A stretch of 64,000 nucleotides of DNA from an uncultured Duncaniella sp. (GCA_910589485.1 CAJUSW010000015.1:1-64000), one strand, 5' to 3'; shown: positions 8,101 to 21,309, numbered from the stretch's first letter. The notes: a model not told the origin generated them from the sequence alone. Numbers and translations are program-made.

Positions 8101-8988
8101 TATGATACAATCAACCTGTCCAAGTGGACAGCTGACGCCCATAAGAACGACCTGATCCGCTCCTGCATCGTGAACTATCTGCGCAAGAGCAAGGAGATCG
8201 AGGCCGCCCACCGCCGCAAGAAGTATGATATCTCGATAGGCGACGATCTGCCCTCGGGAATCATGAAGCTCGCCAAGGTGTACGTGGCCAAGAAGCGTAA
8301 GATCAGCGTGGGTGACAAGATGGCCGGCCGTCACGGTAACAAGGGTATCGTGTCGCGTATCGTTCGCCAGGAGGATATGCCCTTCCTCGCCGACGGTACT
8401 CCGGTCGACATCGTGCTGAACCCTCTGGGTGTGCCTTCGCGTATGAACCTCGGCCAGATCTTCGAGACAGTGCTCGGATGGGCCGGCCGCGAGCTCGACG
8501 TGAAGTTTGCGACCCCCATCTTCGACGGCGCCACACTCGAGAACCTCAACGAGTGGACCGACAAGGCAGGCCTGCCCCGCTACGGTAAGACCTACCTCTA
8601 CGACGGCGGCACCGGCGAGCAGTTTGACCAGCCGGCCACCGTGGGTGTGATCTACATGCTTAAGCTCGGCCACATGGTCGAGGACAAGATGCACGCACGC
8701 TCGATCGGTCCGTACTCACTCATCACCCAGCAGCCTCTCGGCGGTAAGGCCCAGTTCGGTGGCCAGCGCTTCGGAGAGATGGAGGTGTGGGCGCTCGAGG
8801 CATTCGGCGCATCCCACATCCTTCAGGAGATCATCACCGTGAAGAGTGACGACGTGACCGGCCGCTCGAAGACCTACGAGGCTATCGTGAAGGGCGAGCC
8901 CATGCCGCCGGCCGGTATCCCCGAGTCGCTCAACGTGCTTCTGCACGAGTTGCGCGGTCTGGGTCTCAGCATCAACCTCGAGCCGTAA
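5173..8988 (+). CDS. rpoB: RNA polymerase beta subunit
   Basis: RpoB forms the polymerase catalytic core with RpoC. The 1271-residue product is full length. The rifampicin-binding cluster lies around residues 470-500 in the FMDQTNPLAEITHKRR region. D478, H488 and S493 match E. coli D516, H526 and S531, so the common resistance positions are wild type. The GNKG segment and the C-terminal GGKAQFGGQRFGEMEVWALE block are conserved. Start ATG at 5173. It is followed after 64 bases by rpoC. Confidence 0.99.
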   Translation: MSDTQAIKPRVNFTTVKNPFPYPDFLEVQLKSFQDFLQLDTPPEKRNNEGLYKVFAENFPIADTRNNFVLEFLDYYIDPPRYTIDECLERGLTYSVPLKAKLKLYCTDPDHEDFATVIQDVYLGAIPYMTDKGTFVINGAERVVVSQLHRSPGVFFGQSTHANGTKLYSARIIPFRGSWIEFATDINNVMYAYIDRKKKLPVTTLLRAIGLESDKDIIEIFGLAEEVRVNKTNLKKALGRKLAARVLKTWAEDFVDEDTGEVASIERNEVILDRESVIEESDIENILNSGVQTILLHKEDVNTTDYKIIFNTLQKDATNSEKEAIQYIYRQLRNAEPPDDASAREVITNLFFSEKRYDLGEVGRYRINKKLGLTTSMDVKVLTKEDIIAIIKYLIELINSKTDVDDIDHLSNRRVRTVGEQLYNQFGVGLARMSRTIRERMNVRDNEVFTPIDLINAKTISSVINSFFGTNALSQFMDQTNPLAEITHKRRLSALGPGGLSRERAGFEVRDVHYTHYGRLCPIETPEGPNIGLISSLCVYAKINDLGFIETPYREVKDGQVNLSNDEVVYLTAEIEEGKIIAQGNAPVNDEGVFLNDRVKARMDADFPIVAPDQVELMDVSPSQIASIAASLIPFLEHDDANRALMGSNMMRQAVPLLRSESPIVGTGIEGQLIRDSRTQIMAEGAGVIEFVDATVIRIRYDRTEEEEFVAFEDSVKEYRLPKFRKTNQSTTIDLRPICNKGQRVVRGDILTEGYSTEKGELALGRNLKVAFMPWKGYNYEDAIVLNERMVREDILTSVHVDDFTLEVRETKRGMEELTSDIPNVSEDATKDLDERGIVRVGAHIIPGDIMIGKITPKGESDPTPEEKLLRAIFGDKAGDVKDASLKASPSLKGVVIGTHLYQKAEKKKTKKASSAVLPKLDEEYEERQNDLKDLLVKKLMVLTDGKTSQGVKDFLGSDVIPKGAKFAAGTLKEIDYDTINLSKWTADAHKNDLIRSCIVNYLRKSKEIEAAHRRKKYDISIGDDLPSGIMKLAKVYVAKKRKISVGDKMAGRHGNKGIVSRIVRQEDMPFLADGTPVDIVLNPLGVPSRMNLGQIFETVLGWAGRELDVKFATPIFDGATLENLNEWTDKAGLPRYGKTYLYDGGTGEQFDQPATVGVIYMLKLGHMVEDKMHARSIGPYSLITQQPLGGKAQFGGQRFGEMEVWALEAFGASHILQEIITVKSDDVTGRSKTYEAIVKGEPMPPAGIPESLNVLLHELRGLGLSINLEP

Positions 8989-9052
8989 ACTGTGCTCTCC
9001 TCAATCTCTCCTCAATCACCCTTTTTTATAATTGCATATCCATAACATATAT

Positions 9053-13375
<4,323 letters not shown>

Positions 13376-13411
13376 TTACTGAGCAACAGTAGACACTGAT
13401 ACATAATAAGC

Positions 13412-13445
13412 AACGCCCGGTTGATCATATGATCGGCCGGGCGTT
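13412..13445. terminator. hairpin between convergent rpoC and methyltransferase genes
   Basis: AACGCCCGG pairs with CCGGGCGTT around an inner GATCATATGATC palindrome. It sits between two converging genes and is symmetrical, so it may stop transcription from both sides. Neither side has a clear U tract, hence the moderate confidence. Confidence 0.5.
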
Positions 13446-13512
13446 ACTGTGTATTGACGTATGTGGTTTAGAAACCGTCTAAAGCAAAGTGAAGTGAATT
13501 CTAAACAGTATA

Positions 13513-14148
13513 TTAATCGACGCGGATGAGGGTGAGACCGTCGCGGAGGGGGAGGATCACCGACGCGAGGCGCGGATGGGCGGCCACATAGCTGTTGAAG
13601 GCATCGAGGGCGGTGGTCTGCGCGTCGTGATTCTTCACGGTGTCGTAGACTTTGCCGTCCCACAGTGTGTTGTCGGCAATGATGAACGCACCGGGGCGAA
13701 GCGATGGCATCAGGAGGTCGAGATATGCGATGTAATCGCGTTTGTTGGCGTCGATGTACACCAGATCCCACTGCTCGTGGATCGACGGTATAAGCTCAAT
13801 GGCATCGCCTATGTGGAGGGTGATGCGGTCACCGCCGGGCGAGGTGGCAAACAATTGGGTCAGCTCATCCTCCATCTCGTCGTCAACCTCTATGGTGTGG
13901 ACCTCGCCTCCATTGGGGAGCGTCTCAGCAAGGCATAGGGCTGAATAGCCGGTGAATGTGCCGAGCTCGAGCACACGCATGGGTTTGATCATCGACACGA
14001 GCATGGCCAGTAGCCGGCCCTGCAGGTGTCCGGAGCACATGCGCGGGTAGAGGTGGTTGAGATGTGTGCGGCGGTAGAGCCGGGCCAGGTGGTCGGGCTC
14101 GGGCGAAATGTGGCTGAGGATGTAGTCTTCTTCCTGAGTGTCGGACAT
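13513..14148 (-). CDS. O-methyltransferase, class I SAM-dependent
   Basis: The 211-residue protein belongs to the methyltransferase_3/catechol O-methyltransferase-like family. The SAM-binding motif LELGTFTGYSALCLAE is at about 60-75, followed by the acidic loop TIEVDDE and the DLVYIDANKRDYI motif that carries metal-binding Asp/Asn residues in relatives. Substrate is not predictable. It lies 22 bases after aroQ on the same strand and ends the minus-strand series that runs down from DUF389. Divalent metal use is expected from the family. Confidence 0.88.
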   Translation of the reverse strand: MSDTQEEDYILSHISPEPDHLARLYRRTHLNHLYPRMCSGHLQGRLLAMLVSMIKPMRVLELGTFTGYSALCLAETLPNGGEVHTIEVDDEMEDELTQLFATSPGGDRITLHIGDAIELIPSIHEQWDLVYIDANKRDYIAYLDLLMPSLRPGAFIIADNTLWDGKVYDTVKNHDAQTTALDAFNSYVAAHPRLASVILPLRDGLTLIRVD

Positions 14149-14170
14149 GGGGGAAACCTTGAGTGGGGGA

Positions 14171-14593
14171 TCAGCGCTCGGGGCTCATTATGATAGCCTG
14201 GGCGGCGAGGAAGTAGGAATTGAGGCCGAATCCTGCGATTGTGCCCTGGCACACGGGGGCTATCAGAGATGTGTGGCGTATGGCTTCACGCGAGGCAACA
14301 TTGGAGATGTGTACCTCGATCACGGGAATCTGTATGGCCTTGATGGCGTCGGCAATGGCGAGCGAGGTGTGGGTGTAGGCTCCGGCATTGAGGATGATAC
14401 CGTCACAACTTGCACCGTGAAGGGCGTCGATGATGTCGCCTTCGTGGTTGCTCTGCATGTATTCCACTTCGTCTCCATCGAGCATTTCACGGAGTTCCAC
14501 AAGGTAGGATTCAAATGAGCGCGAGCCGTAGATGTCAGGCTCACGTGTGCCCAGCAGATTGAGGTTGGGGCCGTTTATGATCAGGATCTTCAA
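14171..14593 (-). CDS. aroQ: type II 3-dehydroquinate dehydratase
   Basis: AroQ dehydrates 3-dehydroquinate to 3-dehydroshikimate in the shikimate pathway. The 140-residue product starts MKILIINGPNLNLLGTREP, the family signature with the catalytic Tyr soon after (IYG). QSNHEGDIID and the HISN segment (with the catalytic His region) follow. It is close to normal length (about 140-150). It sits between a small membrane protein and the O-methyltransferase, with a 24-base gap upstream. Confidence 0.95.
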   Translation of the reverse strand: MKILIINGPNLNLLGTREPDIYGSRSFESYLVELREMLDGDEVEYMQSNHEGDIIDALHGASCDGIILNAGAYTHTSLAIADAIKAIQIPVIEVHISNVASREAIRHTSLIAPVCQGTIAGFGLNSYFLAAQAIIMSPER

Positions 14594-14617
14594 TTTTATT
14601 AGAGATTTTGGTTAGTA

Positions 14618-14878
14618 TCAGAGGGTGACGAGGGCGTAGACGGCAATGGTGGAGAGAATCATCACCGCGAGGAGGAGCCAGCTCACGTAGGAGCGCTGTG
14701 GATAGGCTTTCCATGCCAGCCATGCCGAGAGAAGCATGTAGAAGGGGTAGATCCACACGAGGGTGCGGGCCGCTTCGGAATTTTCAGGGCACCGGTCTAA
14801 GAGGGCCGGAAAGGTGAAAACGGGGAGGGTGATGAGTATGATGACGAGGGTCATCCATTTGGGGGTATTCGTCGGCAT
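14618..14878 (-). CDS. small membrane protein, three predicted helices
   Basis: The 86-residue product has hydrophobic stretches at about 9-27, 38-58 and 64-86, with few charges between. I do not recognise a family. It is closely spaced with aroQ (24 bases) and 74 bases from the epimerase gene, all on the minus strand, so it is probably co-transcribed. The coding call rests on the clean membrane pattern and operon spacing. Confidence 0.65.
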   Translation of the reverse strand: MPTNTPKWMTLVIILITLPVFTFPALLDRCPENSEAARTLVWIYPFYMLLSAWLAWKAYPQRSYVSWLLLAVMILSTIAVYALVTL

Positions 14879-14952
14879 GGGGATACTTAGTGGGATGAGT
14901 CAGTGAGGAGGTGAGAGAGGCAGTAATGGTGAGGAGAGGGACAAACGGGGGG

Positions 14953-15978
14953 TTATTTCTTGCGGTCGGATGCTTTGGCCTCGGCTTGCTCCTTGCGGTA
15001 GGCATCGACGGTGAGGCGTATGCCTTCGGCAAGGTCTACCTTGGGGGCGAATCCGAAGTCGCGGACGGCGGGGGTGACATCGCATGCCCAGTTGCGCTGG
15101 GCCATGATGTTGTACTTGTCGGAGTTGAGGGTGACGGCCTGCATCTTGGCTGCTCCCCATTTCTCGCTCACCTTGCAGGCTACGGAAAGTGCCCACAGGG
15201 GGAGACGCACAGGGATAACGAGCTTGCGCCCGAGGGCCTTGGAGACGATGGCGCGGAATTCTTTCTGGGAATAGGCGCGGGGCTCGGAGATGATGTATTT
15301 GCGATGGAGCGGGGCGCGCTCGAGTGCGTCGAAGATGGCACGGGCGAGGTCCTCGACGTAGATGAAAGTGAGCATCTGCCGGCGCATGCCTACTCCGAAG
15401 TCAAAGTGGGCGTCGATGGTCTTGATCATCATGAGATAGTCCTGTTCATGCGGGCCGTAGACGCCGGTGGGGCGGAGTATGATCCAGGGGAATTCCTTGG
15501 GGAGCGACTGGAGGTAGGTCTCGGCTTTGATCTTGGAGAGGCCGTAGCGGGTGTTGGGGGCGGGGATACTGTCGCCGTCGAGGGGGGTGTAGCCTTTTTC
15601 ATCGCCGGGGCCGAGAGCCGAGAGTGAGGACATGTAGACCATGCGTGAGGGCACCGCATCGATCTCGCGCAGGGTGTCGACGAAATCGCGCAGATAGTTG
15701 TAGTTGATGCGGTTGAAGTCCATAAAGTTGACACACTTGGTGGCACCGAGGTTGTACACGATGTAATCCCAGTGGTGGCCCTTGAGCTGCTCGGCGAGGC
15801 GGTCAGGGTTGTCGTAGTCAAGTGTGATGAAGTGGAGCGAGCTGTCGGTGAGATAGCGGCGGGAGGTGGATTCCCTGACTCCGCACCATGTCTCGTAGCC
15901 ACGGCGGAGCGACTCGGCGGCTATGAAGCCTCCGATGAAGCCTCCGGCTCCCACGATCAGTACTTTCTTTTGTCCCAT
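14953..15978 (-). CDS. NAD(P)-dependent epimerase/dehydratase, extended SDR
   Basis: The 341-residue protein opens with MGQKKVLIVGAGGFIGG, a Rossmann glycine motif at about 10-16. It has the active-site pattern Y-x-x-x-K in RYGLSKIKAE and a PTGVYGPHEQ segment typical of sugar-nucleotide epimerases and 3-beta-HSD-like enzymes. An upstream extension of 43 codons is open but contains no family sequence and would reduce the intergenic gap, so I use the ATG at 15978. The adjacent glycosyltransferase suggests a surface-glycan role, by inference. Confidence 0.85.
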   Translation of the reverse strand: MGQKKVLIVGAGGFIGGFIAAESLRRGYETWCGVRESTSRRYLTDSSLHFITLDYDNPDRLAEQLKGHHWDYIVYNLGATKCVNFMDFNRINYNYLRDFVDTLREIDAVPSRMVYMSSLSALGPGDEKGYTPLDGDSIPAPNTRYGLSKIKAETYLQSLPKEFPWIILRPTGVYGPHEQDYLMMIKTIDAHFDFGVGMRRQMLTFIYVEDLARAIFDALERAPLHRKYIISEPRAYSQKEFRAIVSKALGRKLVIPVRLPLWALSVACKVSEKWGAAKMQAVTLNSDKYNIMAQRNWACDVTPAVRDFGFAPKVDLAEGIRLTVDAYRKEQAEAKASDRKK

Positions 15979-16048
15979 AGATTGTATGTAAGGGCGGTGA
16001 TAATAAACGATGGATAGAGATGTGTCAACCGACACACAAAAGGAGGTG

Positions 16049-17389
16049 TCATTTAAGCATGCCGGTGAAGAGGTCGATGTATTTCCCCACCACGACCTCG
16101 GGGGCATAGATGCTTCTCACGGTGTCATGCTGAAGCTGACGGGGAACGTCGGCTTCGAGCGCCCACATTATTCCGGCGGCCAGGTCGCGCGAGTTCTTAT
16201 ACTCGGCCAGGTAGCCGTTGGACTTGTGGTTGATGAGTTCGTCGTGGCCCGGAGCGTGGAAGGCCACCGGTGTGGCTCCGCCGGCCATTCCCTCGATGAG
16301 GGTGAGGGGAATATTCTCCATGGTGGCGGGGGAGAGGATCACCTTGGCCGAGGCGTAGAGGTAGCGGAGTATCTTGTAGTCGTTGATGCGTCCGAGCCAT
16401 CGGCCTGACATGCGCAGATTGTCGAGCTTACCGGGGTCGGCCATGTCGCCAAACAGGTAGACGGCGGCCTTGCTGGCAATGTCGGGGAAGTTGTCGAAGA
16501 TGTGGTTGAGGGCTTCGATGGCGTAGTCGAGTCCCTTGTCGGCTCTGTCGAGGTTGCTTGCTCCCACGAGGATGAGATAGGGCTTGGTGGTGGTGAGCAT
16601 CGAGTCGAGGTGTCTCACCGGGGTGGTGTAGAAGAAGTCGATGTGAATGGGGTTGTGGATCGTCATCACGGGCCTGTTGCGCAGGAGGGTTGATGAGCGG
16701 GCTTTCAGTTCGAGGTGTTTGCTCTCGGCCACGAATGTGATGGGCACACGGTCGTAAAGCTCGAGTTTCTTGTCCCAGAATATGCGCGAGAGGTCGTCGG
16801 GGTGTCCGCCACCGCGCAGGAACATGCAGTTGCCGCAACGGTCGGTGTAATATTCGCATACCTGCGAGTTGTGGCACACACCGGTGAACGGCCACATGTC
16901 GTGGAGTGTCCACACGATTTTCTTGCCCATGAGGTGGAGCTGTTGGATGCCGTTGAGGTTGAGGAGTCCCTGGTTGATCCAGTGGAGGCAGATGATGTCG
17001 GCCTCGCGCGCCCACGGATGGTGGCGGATGTTCATGGCGAAGCGTCCGGTGGAGACGGAGAAGATGTTCTCCTTATTGAAGCCACTGTGCCAGAGGATGT
17101 CGATGCGCTCCATACAATACCTGATGCCACGGGGGAGGCGGCCGCCGACGCATGCCACGTTTGGCTCGGCCGACCGCTTGGTGTAGACGAGCATGCGAGC
17201 GTCGATGCCTGCCCGCCTCATGGCCTGCATGAGACGGAAGGTAGTGCTCGCAGCCTCGCCCAGCGTGTCGCTGTGGTTCACGAGAAGCACCTTTTTCCCC
17301 TTCAGCTCGGAGGGGAGGCCGGGATTATCGGGAAGCTCTTGCTTCAGGCTTGAGTTGAGATTGTTTTTCGGAATTATTGGGTATGGCAT
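16049..17389 (-). CDS. glycosyltransferase, GT4/group 1 type
   Basis: The product (446 residues from the ATG at 17389) has the GT-B layout: an N-terminal GKKVLLVNHSDTLGEAAST segment, then LILVGASNLDRADKGLDYA, and the C-terminal donor-binding LSPATMENIPLTLIEGMAGG with the E-x7-E-type pattern. A CxxC-rich stretch near the middle (CEYYTDRCGNC) is seen in some Bacteroidota relatives. The start overlaps the end of the DUF389 gene by 65 bases. No internal ATG lies before the conserved core, so the true start is uncertain. Likely role: adding a sugar to a surface polysaccharide. Confidence 0.85.
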   Translation of the reverse strand: MPYPIIPKNNLNSSLKQELPDNPGLPSELKGKKVLLVNHSDTLGEAASTTFRLMQAMRRAGIDARMLVYTKRSAEPNVACVGGRLPRGIRYCMERIDILWHSGFNKENIFSVSTGRFAMNIRHHPWAREADIICLHWINQGLLNLNGIQQLHLMGKKIVWTLHDMWPFTGVCHNSQVCEYYTDRCGNCMFLRGGGHPDDLSRIFWDKKLELYDRVPITFVAESKHLELKARSSTLLRNRPVMTIHNPIHIDFFYTTPVRHLDSMLTTTKPYLILVGASNLDRADKGLDYAIEALNHIFDNFPDIASKAAVYLFGDMADPGKLDNLRMSGRWLGRINDYKILRYLYASAKVILSPATMENIPLTLIEGMAGGATPVAFHAPGHDELINHKSNGYLAEYKNSRDLAAGIMWALEADVPRQLQHDTVRSIYAPEVVVGKYIDLFTGMLK

Positions 17390-18740
17390 CGGGTGAGAAT
17401 TTGAGATTGCCCACATTGACTATCGACACGGGGCTGAGCTGCAGCCGTGCTTCAAGATACTTCTCCAGTTCCCGCTGCTTGGCGGCGGGGAGCGGGGAGG
17501 AGTAGGACACGAGGGCGAGGTGCATGGTGTCGAGGGCCGCTGTGGCGATGTTGCCGAAGATGGCGCGCGTCACGGCGAGCTCCTTGATCTGGGGGAAGAG
17601 CACACGGATCTCGGGGGCTATGCGTCCCGATATAGTATCGTTGAGACGGTTGTAGTCGATGATTGCCTTGAGGGAGTCGATGGTGACCTGGCGCGATGCT
17701 ATCGAGGCCTGGGCCATATCGTAGATGTCGCGCACCGATGATGAGCTGGCTTCAAGGGCTGTCATGCCCTGGGAGTCGCCCTGGATGATGTTGAGCCGGG
17801 TGCCGGCGAGTCCGTAGAACTGCAGGCGCGATGAGAGGGCGAGTGTGAGGGAGTCGGTGGGGAGTGTGCGGCCTATGAGGGTGATTGTGATGCTGCGGCC
17901 GTCCTTGTCCATGTCGGCCTCGCTCGATAGGACGCGGGTGGCGGGGAAACGGCACTCGTCGGCCACGAAGGTGGCGGCATTGGCCTTGAACCGGCTCACG
18001 CGCAACATGTTGTAGGTGAGGTAGAGCGAGGGGAGCATGGTGAGGATGGCGAGGGTGTAGACGATGCGGCGCACCTTGTGGGCACGGGCGGGGTTGTCGG
18101 TCTTCACGGGCTGATAACGCATCAGTTTCACGCCGATGAATGTGGCGAGCGCGATGTAGATGGAGTTGATGAGGAAGAGATAGAATGCTCCGAAGAAGTA
18201 GGTGAGCTGGAATGTGGCGAGTCCGTAGCCGGCTGTGCAGAGCGGGGGCATGAGGGCGGTGGCGATGGCTACGCCGGGGATCACGTTGCCTTTGGACTTG
18301 GAACCGATGGCTATGATGCCGGCTCCGCCTCCGAAGAAGCCGATGAGGACGTCGTAGATGGTGGGCGATGTACGTGCCAGGAGTTCGCTATGCCCCTCGC
18401 TCACAGGCGAGATGAGGAAGTAGAGTGTAGAGGTGAGCACACTGAATCCGGTGGCCATGATGAGGTTGCGCAACGACCGCTTGATGAGGTCAAAGTCCTG
18501 GACGCCTACTCCGAGACCGATGCCTATGATCGGGCCCATGAGGGGCGAGATGAGCATGGCGCCGATTATTACGGCTGTGGAGTTGGTGTTGAGGCCGAGT
18601 GATGCTATGAATATCGCCAGAATGAGGATGAGGATGTTGGTGCCACGGAATGTGACGCCGTCGCGTATTGCCTGCTCGGCTTCCTCCTGGGATACGAGAT
18701 AGTCGGTGAGGCTGAAATATCTGGCCAAGTAGTTTTTCAT
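17325..18740 (-). CDS. DUF389 family membrane protein
   Basis: The 471-residue protein has the DUF389 core: an N-terminal cytoplasmic lead, then helices around LILILAIFIASLGLNTNS, AVIIGAMLISPLMGPI and further spans to about residue 245. A C-terminal soluble domain of about 220 residues follows. The family's function is unknown. It is the first gene of the minus-strand run below the AT-rich repeat, and its last codons overlap the glycosyltransferase start. Confidence 0.85.
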   Translation of the reverse strand: MKNYLARYFSLTDYLVSQEEAEQAIRDGVTFRGTNILILILAIFIASLGLNTNSTAVIIGAMLISPLMGPIIGIGLGVGVQDFDLIKRSLRNLIMATGFSVLTSTLYFLISPVSEGHSELLARTSPTIYDVLIGFFGGGAGIIAIGSKSKGNVIPGVAIATALMPPLCTAGYGLATFQLTYFFGAFYLFLINSIYIALATFIGVKLMRYQPVKTDNPARAHKVRRIVYTLAILTMLPSLYLTYNMLRVSRFKANAATFVADECRFPATRVLSSEADMDKDGRSITITLIGRTLPTDSLTLALSSRLQFYGLAGTRLNIIQGDSQGMTALEASSSSVRDIYDMAQASIASRQVTIDSLKAIIDYNRLNDTISGRIAPEIRVLFPQIKELAVTRAIFGNIATAALDTMHLALVSYSSPLPAAKQRELEKYLEARLQLSPVSIVNVGNLKFSPDAIPNNSEKQSQLKPEARASR

Positions 18741-18744
18741 ATTT

Positions 18745-18983
18745 ATTCAGCTGGCGCTGAAGTTTATAAGTTTATAAGTTTATGAGTTTATAGGTTTATG
18801 AGTTTATGGGATTTATGAGGTTATATTCAGTTGGTGTTGAGGGTTATGGGGTTATTGGTGGAGGGCGAGTTTATAAACTTATTAAACTTATAAACCTATA
18901 AACTTCGGCTTTGCCGAATATAAACCTATAAACCCTTAAACTTATAAACTCATAACCTCATAACCTTCGGCTTTAGCCGAATA
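18745..18983. repeat. AT-rich GTTTATAAG repeat with hairpins
   Basis: The whole gap between the DUF389 start and the Na/Pi gene stop is repeat. It has a TTCAGCTGGCGCTGAA hairpin, direct copies of GTTTATAAG/GTTTATGAG, then the same heptamer-like units inverted (AAACTTATAAACC), and TTCGGC...GCCGAA hairpins ending at 18981. The two halves are inverted relative to each other and could form a long stem. The same units form the right part of the composite repeat found near 27.8, 28.4, 29.7 and 31.1 kb. Confidence 0.9.
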
Positions 18984-18984
18984 A

Positions 18985-20817
18985 TTATCTTCCGTGGCTT
19001 GCTACGGAGTATCGCATGAGGCCCTTGACCTCGTCGACTACGTTGATGATGTAGTCGCCGATCTTCTCGAGCGAGCCTACGACGTCCATGTAGTAGATAC
19101 CGGCCTGGTATTCGTAGTGATGGGCGTTGATGTTGTCGATATTGGATGTGCGGAGCTGGTTGCGCATGTTGTTGATCTCGCGCTCATAGTTGTAGGAGGA
19201 TATTATGTCCTTCTCCTCGGCGTGCTCGATGTCGCGCAGGAGGAGTATCTGGTTGGTCATGGCGGCCTCCACGGCTATGAAGAGGGAGTCGATGTTGTGA
19301 TAGATCTCGTCGTTGAACTGGGCATTGCTCTCGCGCTTGCGTATGAGCACCTTGCCGATGCCGTAACAGCAGTCGGCGATGCTCTCGATCTCGCTGACGA
19401 TGCGTAGCATGGCGGCGATGCGGTGCTTGCCTTCGTTGGAGAGTCGGCCCTCGGAACAGCGGTTGAGATAGTCGGCTATCTCGATCTCCATGCGGTCGCT
19501 TATCTCCTCGTACTTCTCGAGGCGTGAGAATTGCTTGGTGAATTCCTCGCTGTCGGTCTTGACATGGACTATGTTCTGGGCCATTCCCACCATGCGCTGC
19601 ACGCGCTGGGAGTAGACCACTATCTCCTTCTCGGCCTGGGAGATGTTGAGCTCGGATGCGCTCATCATACCGCCCTGAATGTACTTGAGCTGGAATTCCT
19701 CCTCCTGGTTGGGCTTGGAGGGGACGAGGCGTTCCACGATCTTGACGTAGAGACCTGTGAGCCATATCATGATGGCGAGGTTGATGAGGTTGAACACGGT
19801 GTGGAACACCGAGAGGCCGATGGAGACGCTTTGCTGCATGGCTGCGATCTGGGCCGACACGGGGTGGCCGGCGGGGAGGGAGCCGTCAAAGAGGTGATTG
19901 TAGGTGTCGGGGTCGGTGGCCTCGATGTGGTTGACGAAGGCCGAGAGCGCTCCGGGATTGCCCTGGCCGAGCTCCTCGGTGAGCCACTGTGCGAAGTGGC
20001 AGAAGGGGAAGAAGATGGCGAGGGTCCACACGGTGCCGAGGAAGTTGAAGAGCAGGTGGCCCATGGCTGTGCGCTTGGCCGCGATGTTACCGCCCATCGA
20101 TGCCATGAGGGGGGTGATGGTGGTGCCTATGTTGGAGCCGAGCACGAGGGCACATGAGAGGTCGAAGTCGATCCATCCTTTGCTGCACATGATGAGAGTG
20201 ATGGCAAAGGTGGCGGCGCTTGACTGTATCACCATTGTGACCAGGAGGCCTACGAGGGTGAATATCAGCACTGAGCCGAATCCGAGCGAGGTGTACTTCT
20301 GGAGGAAGGCAAACATCTCGGGATTGCTCTGGAGGTCGGGGACATAGGTGCTGATCAGGTCGAGACCCATGAAGAGGAATGAGAATCCTATGAAGAACTC
20401 GCCTATCGACTTGTTGCGGCTGCTCTTGCTGAACAGGAGGGGGATGGAGAGGCCGATGACGGGGAGGACGAAGGCCGAGATGTTGACTTTAAAACCAAAA
20501 AGAGCGATGACCCAGGCGGTGAACGTGGTACCCACATTCGCGCCCATGATCACCGCCATTGACTGGCCGAGCGACATGAGACCTGCGTTTACGAAACTCA
20601 CCACCATCACGGTGGAGGCCGAGGAGCTCTGGATGAGTGCTGTGATGAGTATGCCCGTCAGGAGTCCGGTGAAGCGGTTTCGGGTCATGGCCGAAAGGAT
20701 GTTTCTGAGACGATCGCCGGCGGCTTTCTGCAGGCCTTCGCTCATTACTTTCATGCCATAGAGGAACAAGGCTACCGAGCCCAAAAGGCACAGCAGGTCT
20801 AAAAAACTGTAGCTCAT
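18985..20817 (-). CDS. Na/phosphate cotransporter family protein with PhoU-like domain
   Basis: The 610-residue protein has two PNaS repeats, each with a QSS motif (ALIQSSSASTVMV and MVIQSSAATFAIT) and a glycine-rich GANVGTT or GSNIGTT segment. About nine membrane spans fill residues 1-375. The C-terminal 230 residues are helical and PhoU-like, as in NptA/YjbB-type proteins. The expected job is phosphate movement across the inner membrane, with direction not determinable. A clear promoter lies about 67-97 bases upstream of the start. Confidence 0.92.
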   Translation of the reverse strand: MSYSFLDLLCLLGSVALFLYGMKVMSEGLQKAAGDRLRNILSAMTRNRFTGLLTGILITALIQSSSASTVMVVSFVNAGLMSLGQSMAVIMGANVGTTFTAWVIALFGFKVNISAFVLPVIGLSIPLLFSKSSRNKSIGEFFIGFSFLFMGLDLISTYVPDLQSNPEMFAFLQKYTSLGFGSVLIFTLVGLLVTMVIQSSAATFAITLIMCSKGWIDFDLSCALVLGSNIGTTITPLMASMGGNIAAKRTAMGHLLFNFLGTVWTLAIFFPFCHFAQWLTEELGQGNPGALSAFVNHIEATDPDTYNHLFDGSLPAGHPVSAQIAAMQQSVSIGLSVFHTVFNLINLAIMIWLTGLYVKIVERLVPSKPNQEEEFQLKYIQGGMMSASELNISQAEKEIVVYSQRVQRMVGMAQNIVHVKTDSEEFTKQFSRLEKYEEISDRMEIEIADYLNRCSEGRLSNEGKHRIAAMLRIVSEIESIADCCYGIGKVLIRKRESNAQFNDEIYHNIDSLFIAVEAAMTNQILLLRDIEHAEEKDIISSYNYEREINNMRNQLRTSNIDNINAHHYEYQAGIYYMDVVGSLEKIGDYIINVVDEVKGLMRYSVASHGR

Positions 20818-20883
20818 AGCGTTACGCGGTGTTTATGTGATGTGTGTGGAAGTGCGCGGCCACATGGCCCCGCTTCTCCGATG

Positions 20884-20914
20884 CAAAGATATAACATTTT
20901 TTATCATTTTCAAA
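20884..20914 (-). promoter_or_regulatory. Bacteroidota-type promoter for the Na/Pi gene
   Basis: On the minus strand this reads TTTG, 19 bases, TATCTTTG, matching the Bacteroidota primary sigma consensus exactly. It would give a leader of about 60 bases before the start at 20817. Confidence 0.75.
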
Positions 20915-21309
20915 TATGTGCACGGGTTGATTTATGATTAATTTTGCCGACACAAAAGTACGACACCCGCAGCGGCTGGGTGGGTATGCTGAAAAGACGT
21001 TTTTTCGTCGTATGGGCCCCGCTTAATTTCTAAACTTCGCACCTTTAAAAATTAACCACAGAGGGGACAATCGGGAATGCGTCCACTTGAGGCTATATGC
21101 TTTCTTCTCCGCGGGAGTGGAGTGGAATGTCTATGCATATATCTTCTCGTGGGGTGCTGCGGTTGTCAGTGTTTCATCTGTGGTAAGGTAGTGCGAAGAC
21201 CTTGAAATTACGGGAGCATTGACGATAGATGCATCCCACGTTCTTTTCAGGGTAGTTTATAATCGGGCCCAGGGATGCGGCCAAGCATACCAATAAACAC
21301 ATATAGAGT
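20915..21309. other. gene-free stretch before the XRE regulator
   Basis: About 395 bases between the Na/Pi promoter and the XRE start. A second TACTTTTG-like -7 box on the minus strand (20953-20960) has no good partner box. CCACAGA near 21056 and TCTGTGG near 21175 are distant inverted copies. No coding frame, tRNA or known repeat is convincing. Confidence 0.5.
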
